Assembly (NCBI RefSeq): GCF_014641945.1
Contig: NZ_BMIJ01000009.1
Span: 62,001-126,000 of the forward strand
Source: Marinobacterium zhoushanense
GTDB taxonomy: Bacteria > Pseudomonadota > Gammaproteobacteria > Pseudomonadales > Balneatricaceae
DNA: 64,000 nt
Direction of reading: 5' to 3'
This document shows positions 16,733 to 25,030 of this stretch, in pieces; position 1 is the stretch's first letter, and each line of letters begins with the position of its first letter. The notes beneath the pieces are model-generated. The model was not told the origin of the DNA, searched no databases, and saw only the letters and a list, made by a program, of their open reading frames with translations. The position numbers and the translations under genes are program-made.

Positions 16733-19363
16733 TCAGATCACCCAGTTTGCACTATCCGGACGGCTATGACTGTTGGCAAAGGTCAACAGTGAAGCTGGGT
16801 CGCTGGGTTTGGCGAACAGGTAACCCTGCAGGTAAGGGCAGCCCATTTCGGCCAGGATGCTGGCCTGGCCCTCGGTTTCCACACCCTCGGCGATCACTTT
16901 CAGCTCCAGGCTGCGGGACATGGCGAGGATGGCCCGGATCAGTTCGCGATCGCTGCTGTCCTCCTCCATATCACGGACGAAGCTGCGGTCAACCTTGACC
17001 GTGTCGACCGGGAAACGCTTCAGGTAACTAAGACTCGAATAGCCGGTGCCGAAGTCATCGATCGAGATGCCCAGCCCCAGTGCCTTGATCTGTTCGAGCA
17101 TGCCGAGCATCCGTTCCGAGTCGGTCATCAGCGTGGACTCGGTGATCTCCAGCTCGAGCTGGTGGCCGCTGACATCGTAGCGCTCAAGCAGGTTGGCCAG
17201 CTTGGCGGCGAACTCCTTCTCCCTGAGCTGAACAGTCGAGGCGTTGACGGCGATCCGCACCCCCTCCAGTGCCGTGCCGCGCCAGCGCTGCAGCTGTCGG
17301 CAGGCCTGTTCCAGCAACTGCTCGCCCAGCGGCACGATCAGCCCGCTCTCCTCCGCCACCGGGATGAACAGGTCGGGCCGCACCAGTCCCTCTTCGCCCC
17401 TGTCCCAGCGGACCAGTGCCTCGACGGAGCTGATCCGGTGCGTGCCGGCTTCGACAACCGGCTGATAGTGCAGTACGAACTCGCCATTGGGGATGGCGCG
17501 GCGCATGTCGTTTTCCAGCTTCAGGCGGGCGATGGCGGCGTCGTCGGCGCTGGGCGAGAACAGATGGAAACCGTTGCGACCATCCCGTTTGGCTCGGTAC
17601 ATCGCGGCATCGGCATGTTTCATCAGCGTCGACGGGTCCCTGCCGTCCTCGGGGTAGAGCGCTATGCCGAGGCTGGCGGTGATCATCAACTCGGTTTCCT
17701 GCAGCATGTAGGGCTGGTTCAGCGCGTCGATCAACTTGCTGGCCAGTTCGCCCGCCGCTTCGGCGGAGGCGATGTCATCGAGCAGCATGACGAATTCATC
17801 GCCGCCAAGACGGGCGATGGTATCGCTGCGGTTCAGTGTGTCGGTCAAACGCCGGGCCACCAGTTTCAGCAGCTCGTCACCGGCGGCGTGGCCGAGGGAG
17901 TCGTTGATCTTCTTGAAATGGTCCAGATCCATGAACATCACCGCGAAGCGTTGCGAGTGGCGCTCGCCCTGTTGGCAGGCGTGCAGCAGGCGGTCCTGGT
18001 ACAGGATACGGTTGGGCAGGTCGGTCAGATCGTCATGATGGGCCAGGCGGAGCATCTTGCGCGCCAACTGCCGCGTCTCGGTAATATCCGTCATCACCAT
18101 GACGCTGCCGATCAGCGTATGATCAGCGGTTCTGATCGGCGACACACTTTCACGGATGCCGTATTCGCGGCCATCACGACTGCGCAGGACCAGGTTGTCG
18201 AGCACGTCATTGTGCTCGCGCTCCAGCTGGCTGCGGATAATGGTATCGGCCCGTAGCCTGCCGTTGCGCTGGTCAGACACCCTGACCACGTCATCAAAAG
18301 CACGGCCCTGTGCCTGCTCCAGAGGCCATCCGAGCATCTTCTCCGCAACAGGGTTGAGATAGGTGATCCGGGCCTGCGGATCGGTGGTGATGACGCCGTC
18401 GGCGATCGAGTGCAGGGTCACTTCGGCGCGCTCTTTCTCCTCGCTCAGCGCTTCGGCGGTAAGCAGCAGGCGCTCCAAAGAGGCAGCCAACAGCACCGGT
18501 GGCAACAGGGTCAGCACCAGCGGCAGGTAGATCAGCATGTCCTGCAGTTCGCGCGGCATTTCTGCCCATTCCCCGGTGTTGTTGCCCAAGCGTACGGCGA
18601 CCAGCACTGAGCAGATCGGCAGTGCCAGAGCGACGGCGGGGAAGCGGCCGATGATCGCGGTTATCGCCAGTGCTGCGGTGACATAGATAAACGGGTGGGG
18701 GACGTAAGCGGGGGCCCAGGAGGCGACCGCCAGCGTAATGGCGACCGCGAGCAGGCTATGCGGTTGAAAGATCAACGAGGTCAAGGCTGTGCGGCCCCGA
18801 GCCAGGCAGAGCAGACCGACCGGAAGTACGGCGACGCCACCGATGGCGCTGCTACCGAACCAGCTGCTCCAGCTGCTGCCGAGATCGCTGCCATTGATCG
18901 AATAGAAAATCAGTGCGGATAGCGCGGCGGCGATCGCCGACGGCACCAGGCTGCCCAGCAGCAGAGCCCGCAGCATGCCTTCGGCGCGGGTGATGCTTTC
19001 GCCCAGCGCACAGAATCGTTTCAACAGCAGGCCACCGGTCAGAACCTCGACCAGATTGCCGGCAACATAGAGCGGCACACGGCTCAGACTGCCTCCGGCC
19101 ATCAGGCCGGCGCTCAGATTGGCCAGCGCCAACGCGAACAGATGCAGTGGCCATTCGCGGATCGGACGTGTCAGCAACAGACATATAGCAACCGCATTGG
19201 GATACCAGATGGTAGCGATCGTGCCGTCGGGGTAGGGCAGGTGCATCGTTGCGAAGGCGATGATGAAGTAGATCAGGGCACCGATGATGATCGATCCGAT
19301 AGCAGGCGCGCGCTTTGTGGTTTGCGTTGTTTGGGGTGTGCCGGACTTGTCCAGAGTAATCAT
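16733..19363 (-). CDS. MASE1-PAS-GGDEF-EAL membrane c-di-GMP protein
   Basis: 876 aa from the ATG at 19363. A start 81 bases upstream (19444) would add a polar extension with no clear Shine-Dalgarno. About eight membrane segments (~18-300) form a MASE1 sensory domain. A PAS domain (~320-440) carries VITTDPQARITYLNP and MTDITETR. GGDEF (~450-610) has intact LGGDEF, but the residue expected to be Arg in the RxxD I-site is Asn (NRSD). EAL (~625-870) has VEALVRW, NAS, ELEITES, DDFGTGYSS, VKVDRSF and AEGVET. It is likely bifunctional or a phosphodiesterase. It stands alone; no neighbouring gene indicates its signal. Confidence 0.9.
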   Translation of the reverse strand: MITLDKSGTPQTTQTTKRAPAIGSIIIGALIYFIIAFATMHLPYPDGTIATIWYPNAVAICLLLTRPIREWPLHLFALALANLSAGLMAGGSLSRVPLYVAGNLVEVLTGGLLLKRFCALGESITRAEGMLRALLLGSLVPSAIAAALSALIFYSINGSDLGSSWSSWFGSSAIGGVAVLPVGLLCLARGRTALTSLIFQPHSLLAVAITLAVASWAPAYVPHPFIYVTAALAITAIIGRFPAVALALPICSVLVAVRLGNNTGEWAEMPRELQDMLIYLPLVLTLLPPVLLAASLERLLLTAEALSEEKERAEVTLHSIADGVITTDPQARITYLNPVAEKMLGWPLEQAQGRAFDDVVRVSDQRNGRLRADTIIRSQLEREHNDVLDNLVLRSRDGREYGIRESVSPIRTADHTLIGSVMVMTDITETRQLARKMLRLAHHDDLTDLPNRILYQDRLLHACQQGERHSQRFAVMFMDLDHFKKINDSLGHAAGDELLKLVARRLTDTLNRSDTIARLGGDEFVMLLDDIASAEAAGELASKLIDALNQPYMLQETELMITASLGIALYPEDGRDPSTLMKHADAAMYRAKRDGRNGFHLFSPSADDAAIARLKLENDMRRAIPNGEFVLHYQPVVEAGTHRISSVEALVRWDRGEEGLVRPDLFIPVAEESGLIVPLGEQLLEQACRQLQRWRGTALEGVRIAVNASTVQLREKEFAAKLANLLERYDVSGHQLELEITESTLMTDSERMLGMLEQIKALGLGISIDDFGTGYSSLSYLKRFPVDTVKVDRSFVRDMEEDSSDRELIRAILAMSRSLELKVIAEGVETEGQASILAEMGCPYLQGYLFAKPSDPASLLTFANSHSRPDSANWVI

Positions 19364-19607
19364 CGATGTCTTAGGGTTTGGCTCGTACTGTAGTCGCTTA
19401 ATGGAGCGTCCTTTCCAATGGCGGACATCGGACGAGCCAGCCAACAGTGCCGCTACCTTGCAGCCCGGGTATCAGGCATTCAAACGGAATCTTGGGCGAT
19501 CTTCAAGCCGGAGGTGGAAAAAGTGATGGAAATGCAGAGGCTTAGCCTGGCAGCTGGCGGGATAGTGGCGGCGGAAGAGCGCGATCTTCCGCCGCGTGTC
19601 GGTCGGA

Positions 19608-20174
19608 TCAGGCTCTTGAACTGAACTTGCCGGTCTCGGTGTTGATCTTCACCTTCTCGCCTGTCTCCAGATACTCGGGCACCTGCAGCTCCAGGCCGTT
19701 GGCGAACTTCGCCGCCTTGGTGCGACCGGTGGCGCTGGCAGCCTTCATGCCGGGCACGGTTTCGACGATCTCCATCACCACGATCGGTGGCAACTGGATG
19801 GCGATGGCATTGCCATCCACCAGCGACACCATGATCCCTTCCATGTTTTCGATCAGGTAGGGAAGCTGGTCTTCGATCACCGAACCGTTGATGCCGTACT
19901 GGCTGTAGTCCTCGGCATCCATGAAGTAGTACAGATCGTCCTCGCGATAGAGGTAGGAGGCCTTGCGCCGCTCCAGTGCTACCTCCTTGAGGATATCGTC
20001 GCCGACGTAGGTGGCTTCATGCTTGCCGCCGCCCGGGATCTGGCTGAAACGGACACGGTACAGGGTGGAGGCGCCGCGTGCGGTGGGGTTACGCACGTCG
20101 ATACTCTGGGCCATCATCAGTTTGCCGTCTATATCGACGACCTGGCCACGCTTAAGTTCGGATGCCTTGGGCAT
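19608..20174 (-). CDS. yeiP: Elongation factor P-like protein EfpL (YeiP)
   Basis: 188 aa, three OB/KOW-type domains as in EF-P. Domain I has the loop RNPTARGAST with Arg33 at the position of the EF-P lysine that is modified in the canonical factor, the hallmark of the YeiP/EfpL subfamily. The family rescues ribosomes stalled at polyproline and some XP(P) motifs without needing the EpmABC modification. AGGT precedes the ATG. The end of the minus-strand mocR gene lies 15 bases upstream of its start, so co-transcription is possible though no functional link is known. Confidence 0.93.
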   Translation of the reverse strand: MPKASELKRGQVVDIDGKLMMAQSIDVRNPTARGASTLYRVRFSQIPGGGKHEATYVGDDILKEVALERRKASYLYREDDLYYFMDAEDYSQYGINGSVIEDQLPYLIENMEGIMVSLVDGNAIAIQLPPIVVMEIVETVPGMKAASATGRTKAAKFANGLELQVPEYLETGEKVKINTETGKFSSRA

Positions 20175-20189
20175 GTTGACCTCGAAAAA

Positions 20190-21581
20190 TCAGGGATGTT
20201 GTATAAGACCGATCAGTTGTTGCAGGGCATCGCGCGCCGGATATCGGCCATTCTGTTCATAGTCCAGTGGCCAGCCGGCGTTGATCCTCAAGCAGTCCTG
20301 GTACAGTGAGAGCGTGGTGAACTCGCAGCCTGGGCGAATACCCAGCCCTATCTCTCTGGCTCGCCGATTCAGCTCCGTGCAGTTCAAGCCAGGGCTCTGC
20401 AGCCAGAGTACCAGTCCCCCGGAGGGGTGGCTGAGCGCAATATTATCCGCTAGGGCGTTTTGCAGGAAGCTCTGGTAGGCGGATATCTGCCGTTTTAACA
20501 GGGAGCGTACTTTCTGCAGGTGGGCATGATACTGCCCGGTACCGATAAAGTCGGCCAATGCCGCCTGTGACAGTGCGTTGAGACCGAATTGTCCAACCGA
20601 TCGATGCTGACGATAGCGTTCCAGATAGCGCCCCGGCAGGCACCAGCCGATGCGTAATCCTGCGCTCAATGTCTTCGACACCGAGCCGCACCAAAGGATG
20701 TAACCGCTTCTATCCCAATATTTGGCCGGCAGCGGGGTGACGTTGCCGTGCCCCAGCTCCATGTAGATGTCATCTTCGATAATCGGGGTCGCATAGGTTT
20801 CCGCCAGTTCAGCCAGCTTCTGCTTCTGCCGGGGTGTCATGCTGATGCCCTGGGGATTCATATGGGTGGTGCTGAACAGACCGGCTTTCACATGCCGCCG
20901 GCTCAGGTGGTGTTCCAACTGCTCCAGGTCTATGCCCTCTGCGGTACTGGGGATCTCGACTACCCGGCGGTCCAGCAGTGCCAGTAACTCCAGCAGGCCG
21001 TTGAAGCAGGGCGAGCTGATCGCCACCGCATCACCGGGTTGGGTGGTCAGCTCCAGGGCGACGCGGACGGCATCGATACAGCCGTTGCCGATCACCAGTT
21101 CCGACGCGGCAAAAGGGAAACCGTAGCCGGCGAAATGAGAGGCCAGTGCCTGGCGTAGCGCCGCCTCGCCCTGGGGATCGGGATAGCGTTCGAGGTATTC
21201 GCTTGAGTGCCGGAGCGCCCGCTTGACGCTGCGATTGAACGCTGCGGTCGGCAGCAGGGACGGACCCAGCTGCGAGATGCCCAGCGGGCCGCTCATCCTG
21301 CCGGCGGCCGGCGGCATGTGCGGGGTTGTAATGCGGCTCTCGAACCGGGGCAGGCCGGGCGGTCGGGCAGGAAGCGCCGGTTGCGACACGTAAAACCCGG
21401 ATTGTGGCTTGGCAGTTAGCCAGCCCAGCTCCTCGAGATAGTGATAGCAGTTGATCGCCGTGGTCATGCTGACGGAATAGAGCCGAGCCGATCTGCGCAG
21501 GGAGGGAAGGCGGCTGTTGCCGGGCAGTCGGCCGGATTCGATATCGGCAATGATCTGATCCGCCATCTGTTTGTAACGCAT
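20190..21581 (-). CDS. MocR-type transcriptional regulator (GntR wHTH fused to class I aminotransferase fold)
   Basis: 463 aa. Residues 1-70 form a GntR winged helix (RLPSLRRSARLYSVSMTTAINCYHYLEELGWL). Residues ~95-460 form a fold type I aminotransferase domain with the PLP-binding Lys303 in CGSVSKTLSAG, DDIYMEL and the C-terminal Arg region. MocR proteins are usually activators that sense an amine or amino acid through PLP. It is divergent from an EamA exporter, with direct repeats of AAAAATTG between them, so its likely target is that exporter. EnuR of ectoine degraders belongs to the same class and the ectoine genes start 2 kb away, so a second role there cannot be excluded. Confidence 0.9.
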   Translation of the reverse strand: MRYKQMADQIIADIESGRLPGNSRLPSLRRSARLYSVSMTTAINCYHYLEELGWLTAKPQSGFYVSQPALPARPPGLPRFESRITTPHMPPAAGRMSGPLGISQLGPSLLPTAAFNRSVKRALRHSSEYLERYPDPQGEAALRQALASHFAGYGFPFAASELVIGNGCIDAVRVALELTTQPGDAVAISSPCFNGLLELLALLDRRVVEIPSTAEGIDLEQLEHHLSRRHVKAGLFSTTHMNPQGISMTPRQKQKLAELAETYATPIIEDDIYMELGHGNVTPLPAKYWDRSGYILWCGSVSKTLSAGLRIGWCLPGRYLERYRQHRSVGQFGLNALSQAALADFIGTGQYHAHLQKVRSLLKRQISAYQSFLQNALADNIALSHPSGGLVLWLQSPGLNCTELNRRAREIGLGIRPGCEFTTLSLYQDCLRINAGWPLDYEQNGRYPARDALQQLIGLIQHP

Positions 21582-21613
21582 CGGGAGTCCCCGTCTTGAT
21601 AGCTCCGTATCTC

Positions 21614-21645
21614 AAAAATTGTATATCTTTTTTTGTTAAAAATTG
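21614..21645. promoter_or_regulatory. Direct repeats AAAAATTG, candidate MocR operator
   Basis: Two identical octamers at 21614-21621 and 21638-21645, 24 bp apart start to start. An inverted partial copy CAATTTTC lies at 21686-21693. MocR regulators commonly bind spaced direct repeats in the divergent promoter region. Confidence 0.45.
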
Positions 21646-21706
21646 AATCTGTTTACTGTTTTGTGCCGGATCAATACTGCTTTCTCAATTTTCGGAGGAG
21701 GGGAGT

Positions 21707-22618
21707 ATGCGTATTCAGGACGTGGTACTGGGCCTGGCCGTGATGTGCCTGTGGGGGTTCAATTTTTCCGTGATTAAATTGGGGGCGGATCAGATCGATC
21801 CGCTGATGCTGGTTGCGCTGCGTTTTACGCTGGCGACGATACCGGCCATTTTCTTCGTCGCCCGTCCGCCGGTGGCTTGGCGATTTCTGCTGGCGTACGG
21901 CCTGGTATTCGGTCTCGGCGTATGGGGGATGGTGACCTGGTCCATAGAGGCGGGTATCTCCGCAGGCATGGCGGGGCTGCTGCTTCAGCTGAGCGTGGTC
22001 TTTAGCCTGCTGCTGGGTGTCGGCTTTTTAAGGGAGAAAGTCGGGCTGGGCAAGGTGGCGGGGGCGCTGCTGGCGATGCTGGGTCTGTTTGTCAGCCTTA
22101 CGCTGGAGGATGGTTCGGTGGCGCCGGTCGGGCTTGCCTTGGTCATGCTCGGCGCCCTGTGCTGGAGCCTGACCGGCATCATCGTCAAACGCGCCGGTAC
22201 CGATCAGGTGTTCGCGTTCAGCGTGTGGGGCATGCTGTTTGCCCCGCTGCCGTTACTGCTGCTGGTATGTGTGCGCCAGGGCCTGGACGGCGTGCTGCAG
22301 GTATCGGAGCAGATGAACGCCAGTGTCTGGTTCTCGGTGCTGTTCCAGGCCTACCCTACCACCTTGCTGGGTTACTGGTTATGGAACCGCTTGCTGGTGC
22401 GCTACCCGCTGTCGACGGTCGCCCCTTTCACGTTGTTGGTACCGGTGTTTGGCTTGATCGGTAGCGCCGTGTTTTACGATGAGCAGATCGGGGCGATCAA
22501 GCTCCTCTCCTGCCTGCTGATCCTGTCCGGCTTGGTTGTTGGCCAGTGGCAGCATCGGTGGTTAAAGGGCATGGGTCGACGGGCATCGTCGCTGGTGCCG
22601 CTGCGTAGCCGCATCTGA
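21707..22618 (+). CDS. EamA/DMT family transporter
   Basis: 303 aa with about ten hydrophobic segments forming two EamA repeats (MCLWGFNFSVIKLGADQIDP in the first). This architecture belongs to the drug/metabolite transporter superfamily, whose members export amino acids, amines or related metabolites. GGAGGAGGGGAG just upstream of the ATG is a very strong ribosome binding site. Divergence from a PLP-sensing MocR regulator suggests an amino-acid-like export substrate. The gene is convergent with the ghrA-like gene, four bases from its stop. Confidence 0.88.
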   Translation: MRIQDVVLGLAVMCLWGFNFSVIKLGADQIDPLMLVALRFTLATIPAIFFVARPPVAWRFLLAYGLVFGLGVWGMVTWSIEAGISAGMAGLLLQLSVVFSLLLGVGFLREKVGLGKVAGALLAMLGLFVSLTLEDGSVAPVGLALVMLGALCWSLTGIIVKRAGTDQVFAFSVWGMLFAPLPLLLLVCVRQGLDGVLQVSEQMNASVWFSVLFQAYPTTLLGYWLWNRLLVRYPLSTVAPFTLLVPVFGLIGSAVFYDEQIGAIKLLSCLLILSGLVVGQWQHRWLKGMGRRASSLVPLRSRI

Positions 22619-22622
22619 TGGA

Positions 22623-23561
22623 CTAGTAGCCACGCCGGTAATCGACCGCCTCCGGGACATCGCCGTCGGCCAGGTAGCGGCGGATGTTCTGCTGCACGAT
22701 ACGGCTGGCGCTGCGGATATCGGTAGGCCCGGAGATATGCGGCAGCAGAGTGATCGACGGATGCGCCCAGAGAAGGCTTGTCGGCGGCAGTGGCTCCTGC
22801 TCGAACACATCGAGCACAGCATGCTTTAGCGCGCCGCTGTCGAGCCGATCTAGCATCGCGTCGTAGTCGAAGATCGCGGCGCGGGCGAAGTTGATGAGGC
22901 TGGCGCCGGGTTTGAGTTGGTCGAGCCGTTTGGCATTGATCAGCTGTCGGGTCTCTTCGGTCAGCGGCAGCAGCGCAACCAGGATGTCGCACTGCCCGAG
23001 CATGGGCTCCAGCTGATCGATACCCGCATAGTGGGTTACGCCGGGAATGGTCTGCGCCGAGCGGCTCCAGCTGCACACCTTGAAACCGTTGGCGCGCAAT
23101 CTGTGGATCGCCTCCTGCCCCAGGTTGCCGATGCCGAGTACACCCACGCTGCGCTCCGAGGGCGGGGTGTACAGATGCTGCTGCCAGACTTTCTGTTGCT
23201 GCTGACGGGCATAGGTGGGCATCTCGCGATGCAGGTAGAGGGTCCAGGCCAGCACCGCCTCGGCCATCACCCGCGCCAGTTCCGGATCCTGCATCCGCAC
23301 GATGGCGATCTGCTCCAGCTCCGGCATCCCTACCATCTTCTCCACCCCGGCCCAGAGGCTCTGCACCCAGCTCAGGTTGGGGAAGCGGCGCAACTCCTCG
23401 GGTGCAGGGTTGGCGACGATGGCGAAGTTGGGGACTTTGGCCTGCTCGTCGCTGAACTGCGCCGAAGCCAGGATCTCCAGTTCGGGCAGGGCGGCATTCA
23501 GGCTTTCCAGCCAAAGCGCGTGCTCGGCGGGATCGATATCGGCGATCAGCGGTATCTGCAT
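22623..23561 (-). CDS. ghrA: D-2-hydroxyacid dehydrogenase, glyoxylate/hydroxypyruvate reductase A type
   Basis: 312 aa, exactly the GhrA length. The ATG at 23561 has GGAG six bases upstream, which argues against the earlier ATG. A Rossmann domain carries GVLGIGNLGQEAIHRL. The catalytic Arg is in NFARAAIFD, the Glu in DVFEQEPLP and the His in LPHISGPT. GhrA-type enzymes reduce glyoxylate and hydroxypyruvate with NADPH. It follows doeD by 61 bases with a hairpin in the gap, so it probably belongs to the doe operon. This placement suggests handling of a 2-oxo or 2-hydroxy acid arising in (hydroxy)ectoine breakdown, but that is inference. Confidence 0.87.
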   Translation of the reverse strand: MQIPLIADIDPAEHALWLESLNAALPELEILASAQFSDEQAKVPNFAIVANPAPEELRRFPNLSWVQSLWAGVEKMVGMPELEQIAIVRMQDPELARVMAEAVLAWTLYLHREMPTYARQQQQKVWQQHLYTPPSERSVGVLGIGNLGQEAIHRLRANGFKVCSWSRSAQTIPGVTHYAGIDQLEPMLGQCDILVALLPLTEETRQLINAKRLDQLKPGASLINFARAAIFDYDAMLDRLDSGALKHAVLDVFEQEPLPPTSLLWAHPSITLLPHISGPTDIRSASRIVQQNIRRYLADGDVPEAVDYRRGY

Positions 23562-23581
23562 CGGGGGCTCCAAAACGGCAG

Positions 23582-23602
23582 AGGGGGCGTCCGTCGCCCC
23601 CT
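23582..23602 (-). terminator. Intercistronic hairpin between doeD and ghrA-like gene
   Basis: An 8-bp stem AGGGGGCG / CGCCCCCT with a 5-base loop. A short T4 run lies eight bases further along in the minus-strand direction. It is probably a partial terminator or mRNA-stability element. Confidence 0.55.
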
Positions 23603-23622
23603 TAACATCGGTTCCGCAGAGC

Positions 23623-24993
23623 TTACCCGAGCACTTCGGTCACTGCATCCTTGAGTGCCGCAACCACCTGATCGCATTCATCCGGCGTGATGCACAAAGG
23701 CGGTGCGAAGCCGAGGATATCGCCCTGCGGCATGGCGCGGGCGATCACGCCACGCTTGAGCAGTGCACTGGCCAGCTGGCCGCCGACGCTGCCGAGTGAC
23801 TCGTAGCGCTTGCGACTGGCCTTGTCGTCGACGAACTCCACGGCACAGAGCAGGCCCTCTCCGCGCACCTCGCCGACATGGGGGTGATCGCCGATCGCCT
23901 CGCGCAGTGCCTGCTTGAAGTAGGCGCCGGTTTCCGCGGCATTGGCGACCAGGTTCAGCTCATCCACCAGCTCCAGGTTGGCGATGCCGGCGGCGGCGCC
24001 GATCGGGTGGGCGGAGTAGGTCCAGCCGTGACCGAACACGCCAAATTTATCGGTGCCCTGCTCCAGCACCTGCCACACCTTGTCGGAGACGATGGAACCG
24101 GACAAGGGCGCATAGGCGGACGTCAGCCCCTTGGCGATGGTGATGATATCCGGTTTCATGCCGTAGTGTTCCGAGCCGAACATGCTGCCCAGGCGGCCGA
24201 AGCCAGTGACCACCTCGTCGGAGATCAGCAGGATATCGTGTTTGCTCAAGACCGGCTGGATCGCTTCCCAGTAGCCTTTTGGCGGCGGCACCAGGCCGCC
24301 GGTGCCCAGCGCCGGCTCGCCGATAAAGGCGGCGATGGTATCGGCGCCCTCGCGCAGGATCAGTTTCTCCAGCTCCTCGGCACAGTGGGCGGAGAACTGC
24401 TCCTCGCTCAGGTTGCCATCCTCGCGCAGGTAGTAGTAGGGCGCTTCGGTGTGGATAACCTGGCTCAGCGGCAGGTCGAACTGCTGGTGAAACAGCTGCA
24501 GGCCGGTCAGCGAGCCGCTCATCAGGCCGGAGCCGTGATAGCCGCGCCAGCGGGAGATGATCTTCTTCTTGCGCGGCCGACCGAGCACATTGTTGTAGTA
24601 CCAGACCAGCTTGATGTTGGTCTCGTTGGCATCTGAGCCGGACAGGCCGTAGTAGACCTTGGACATGTGCGCGGGTGCCCGGTCGAGGATCATTTTCGAC
24701 AGGGTGATCGAGGCTTCCGTGCCATGGCCCACGTACGCGTGGTAGTAGGCCAGCTGATTGGCCTGTTGGCTGATCGCATCGATCACCTTCTGCCGGCCAT
24801 AGCCGACATTGACGCAATACAGGCCGGCAAAGGCATCGAGCAGGCGGTTGCCGTTGATATCCTCGATAAACACCCCCTTGCCGCCTTTGATCACCCGGTT
24901 CGGCATATCGCCGCGGGCGAAATTGGCCAGGTGGGTGGAGGGGTGAAAGAAGTTGTCGCGGTCCCAGTTTTCCAGGGTGTTGATATCGGTCAT
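23623..24993 (-). CDS. doeD: Class III aminotransferase, probable L-2,4-diaminobutyrate transaminase DoeD
   Basis: 456 aa from the ATG at 24993, preceded by GGGAGGT at seven bases; longer starts are less likely. It is a fold type I aminotransferase of the omega-amino acid:pyruvate group. It has YHAYVGHGTEASITL, SGSDANETNIKL, RWRGYHGSG, the DEVVTGFGR motif before the PLP lysine in TIAKGLTSAY, and GHGWTYSAHP. Sequence alone allows several amine substrates. Position directly after doeC, in an operon with doeA and doeB, points to DoeD, which converts L-2,4-diaminobutyrate to aspartate-4-semialdehyde. Confidence 0.88.
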   Translation of the reverse strand: MTDINTLENWDRDNFFHPSTHLANFARGDMPNRVIKGGKGVFIEDINGNRLLDAFAGLYCVNVGYGRQKVIDAISQQANQLAYYHAYVGHGTEASITLSKMILDRAPAHMSKVYYGLSGSDANETNIKLVWYYNNVLGRPRKKKIISRWRGYHGSGLMSGSLTGLQLFHQQFDLPLSQVIHTEAPYYYLREDGNLSEEQFSAHCAEELEKLILREGADTIAAFIGEPALGTGGLVPPPKGYWEAIQPVLSKHDILLISDEVVTGFGRLGSMFGSEHYGMKPDIITIAKGLTSAYAPLSGSIVSDKVWQVLEQGTDKFGVFGHGWTYSAHPIGAAAGIANLELVDELNLVANAAETGAYFKQALREAIGDHPHVGEVRGEGLLCAVEFVDDKASRKRYESLGSVGGQLASALLKRGVIARAMPQGDILGFAPPLCITPDECDQVVAALKDAVTEVLG

Positions 24994-25030
24994 AAGTACC
25001 TCCCAATTTTTCTGCGCACGCGTGGCCCGG

